Shown here one piece after another: positions 5,598 to 6,896 of a DNA stretch of 6,896 nucleotides (positions are counted from its first letter, which is position 1; each line of letters opens with the position of its first letter). Location: assembly GCA_038326995.1 (NCBI GenBank), contig JBBQKP010000181.1, positions 1-6,896 of the forward strand, read 5' to 3'. This DNA comes from JBBQKP01 sp038326995 (lineage in GTDB: Bacteria > Planctomycetota > Phycisphaerae > Tepidisphaerales > Tepidisphaeraceae). A model generated the notes under the pieces. It was not told where the DNA came from, did no database searches, and was given only the letters and a program-made list of their open reading frames with translations. Position numbers and translations under genes: made by a program.

Positions 5598-6467
5598 CTA
5601 TTTGATCCGCTCCACATCCACCGCCACGACCACCTTATGCCCGCCGCCACCGAGCACCACGCCGCGAACGGGACTGACGTCGCCAAAATCGCGGCCCCAG
5701 GCGAGCGTAATGTGCTTGTCGCAAGGCGAAAGCTCGTTCGTCGGGTCATACTCCACCCATCCCGCATCAGGACACCACACCGCGCACCACGCGTGCGATG
5801 CGTCCGCACCAATCAATCTGGGCTTGCCCGGCACGGGTTCGGTCAGCAAATATCCGCTCACATACCTTGCCGCCAGTCCCATCGAGCGGACGCACGCGAT
5901 CATCAGATGCGCGAAATCCTGACACACACCTCGCCTGCGCTGTAACACTTCATCGACGCTCGTGCCCACGTCGGTCGCCTTGGAATCAAACTTGAAGTCG
6001 GCATAGATGCGCTTCATCAAATCCGTCCCGGCCTCTTGAACGGTTCGGCCCGTGACGAAACTCGGCGCAGCATACTCGGCCGCGGCGGGACTCAATGCGA
6101 CATAGGGCGACTTGAACACCAGAGGCAAAGCCTCCAGCGGTGGGGCGGTCGAGGCCAACACTTCTCGCACATCCTCCCACCCCCTGGACATCACCTGCTG
6201 CCTGATTTTCTCATGATTGATCTCGACGACCGATACCGCCTCGATTTTTAGAACGTCGGTCGGGACGTGAATCGAAAACGACTCGACCTGATTGCCAAAC
6301 GAATCTTCGTGTCGGTCAAACACGTCGGGCGCGGGATCGACCAATAGATCGAACGACTCGACAGTTTGCCGGTCCGTCTCGCGAGGCACGAGATGCACCT
6401 GACTGTGGCAGCTCGAAAACTCATCGGCGTATCGGTAGGTCGTGAGATGTTTCACACGGTACTTCAT
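5598..6467 (-). CDS. Transglutaminase-like (cysteine protease fold) family protein
   Basis: The 289-residue length fits the bacterial transglutaminase-like family (COG1305 type). The N-terminal domain (residues 1 to about 85, beginning MKYRVKHLTTYRYADEFSSC and including HLVPRE and the DSFGN turn) is the beta-rich domain typical of this family. The catalytic core follows: the nucleophile C182 in RRRGVCQDFAH, H225 in ADASHAWCAVW and D241 in WVEYDPTNE, all present. PVRGVVLGGGGHKV near the C-terminus matches the family ending. No signal peptide is seen, so the protein is probably cytoplasmic. Members are predicted peptidases or amide-bond enzymes; their substrates are largely unknown. The ATG overlaps the TGA of the upstream alpha-E gene (ATGA, 6467-6464), and a GGTGAGG-like ribosome binding site lies inside that gene, so translation is probably coupled. 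The family normally travels with alpha-E and circularly permuted ATP-grasp proteins, suggesting work on peptides or amide-linked products those proteins make. Confidence 0.9.
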   Translation of the reverse strand: MKYRVKHLTTYRYADEFSSCHSQVHLVPRETDRQTVESFDLLVDPAPDVFDRHEDSFGNQVESFSIHVPTDVLKIEAVSVVEINHEKIRQQVMSRGWEDVREVLASTAPPLEALPLVFKSPYVALSPAAAEYAAPSFVTGRTVQEAGTDLMKRIYADFKFDSKATDVGTSVDEVLQRRRGVCQDFAHLMIACVRSMGLAARYVSGYLLTEPVPGKPRLIGADASHAWCAVWCPDAGWVEYDPTNELSPCDKHITLAWGRDFGDVSPVRGVVLGGGGHKVVVAVDVERIK

Positions 6468-6896
6468 GCCTCACCCCCGGCACTGATATTCGGTGCTGGG
6501 GTCGGGCTTGGTGTCGGGCTTGGTGTCGCGCTTGAAGTCAGACTTGGAGTCAGACCCGGAGTTACACTCGAAGTCGAGACGATGGCCGGTCCTGCGGATT
6601 GGTGCGTCACGCGAACGTGGCTCAGATAAAGACGAGAGAGAACGTCCGACAGCCGCGGCAACTCCACGTTGAGTTCCGCAAGCAACTCGCCCAATGCGTC
6701 AGAGCTGGATGTTGTCCCGGGTTGCGGGAACAGGCCGTCGACTTCGAGCAGTCGAACTTTCGTCAGCAAATTGAGCAAGATTCGCCGGTCTTCGCCGATG
6801 AAGTGATTGCTGATTTGTTCGATGGGAAAAAACTCGAGATGCTTCATCGTGCTCACGAGTTGAAACGCGAGCGACTGCGGATTGCCTTCGTCGAGC
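6464..6896 (-). CDS. Alpha-E (DUF403) domain protein, C-terminal part (cut by right window edge)
   Basis: The C-terminal 143 residues are visible and the frame continues beyond base 6896. The first visible residues, LDEGNPQSLAFQL, match the conserved LD..NP.S..YQL motif of alpha-E proteins, which sits around the middle to late part of that domain. A helical stretch follows, through LSDVLSRLYLSHV near the usual domain end. The true length and any N-terminal ATP-grasp fusion cannot be seen. After residue about 105 comes an atypical tail of Thr-Pro-Ser tetrapeptide repeats. Alpha-E proteins are encoded beside circularly permuted ATP-grasp and transglutaminase-like proteins; the set is thought to make and process peptide-like bonds, but no reaction is firmly established. 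The stop overlaps the start of the transglutaminase gene by 4 bp, so the two form an operon. Confidence 0.85.
   Translation of the reverse strand, partial: LDEGNPQSLAFQLVSTMKHLEFFPIEQISNHFIGEDRRILLNLLTKVRLLEVDGLFPQPGTTSSSDALGELLAELNVELPRLSDVLSRLYLSHVRVTHQSAGPAIVSTSSVTPGLTPSLTSSATPSPTPSPTPAPNISAGGEA
6494..6565. repeat. Six 12-bp repeats coding for a Thr-Pro-Ser tail
   Basis: Six degenerate 12-bp units, starting at 6494, 6506, 6518, 6530, 6542 and 6554, lie in frame in the alpha-E gene. The 6506 and 6518 copies differ only in the last base; the outer ones are more diverged. Each codes for a tetrapeptide close to x-Thr-Pro-Ser, giving a disordered stretch (SATPSPTPSPTPAP in part). This suggests growth of a linker or tail by slippage. 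Confidence 0.8.

Noticed and set aside
6446..6461. Sequence starting TGTTTCAC, resembling half of a parS site
   Set aside because: Only the left half matches the parS palindrome TGTTTCACGTGAAACA. The right half does not, and it lies inside the first codons of the transglutaminase gene.
6366..6629. Plus-strand frame with a Gly-Val-Gly-Leu repeat opposite the alpha-E tail
   Set aside because: It is the antisense reading of the Thr-Pro-Ser repeat in a well-supported gene.

Overview
The window looks like chromosomal DNA of a moderately GC-rich, Gram-negative-type bacterium. The gene content (a Wzy-like polysaccharide polymerase, a chromosomal-type ParB, an alpha-E/transglutaminase pair, and short genes with weak ribosome binding sites) would fit a planctomycete or a related environmental lineage. 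No rRNA or other taxonomic marker is present, so this assignment is a guess.

Layout, left to right. Positions 1-443 (minus) hold the N-terminal part of a heavy-metal P1B-type ATPase that runs off the left edge. A divergent intergenic region follows, and then 657-2078 (plus) encodes a multi-pass O-antigen/oligosaccharide polymerase-like protein. It converges on parB (2180-3283, minus), a complete ParB/Spo0J partition protein with a strong Shine-Dalgarno and a near-consensus sigma70 promoter. Just upstream of that promoter (3364-3467) lies an exact array of eight direct 13-bp iterons, arranged as a 39-bp higher-order repeat. About 0.9 kb with no convincing gene comes next (3468-4350). After it comes a predicted secreted, helical protein of unknown function (4351-5043, minus). 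A likely small two-helix membrane protein follows on the plus strand (about 5144-5395); its frame has coding character and upstream expression signals but no standard start codon. The right end is a minus-strand operon: the C-terminal part of an alpha-E (DUF403) protein (6464-6896, cut by the window edge) overlaps by 4 bp the start of a transglutaminase-like protease-fold protein (5598-6467). This pair is a widespread bacterial module, usually accompanied by a circularly permuted ATP-grasp protein, which would lie beyond the right edge.

The genes do not form one pathway. Only the alpha-E/transglutaminase pair is a clear operon. The most notable structure is the iteron array in front of parB, which has no parA next to it. 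The array could be an operator, a non-canonical centromere-like site, or a plain tandem repeat; sequence alone cannot decide. Second is the small membrane-protein frame with no usual start codon.
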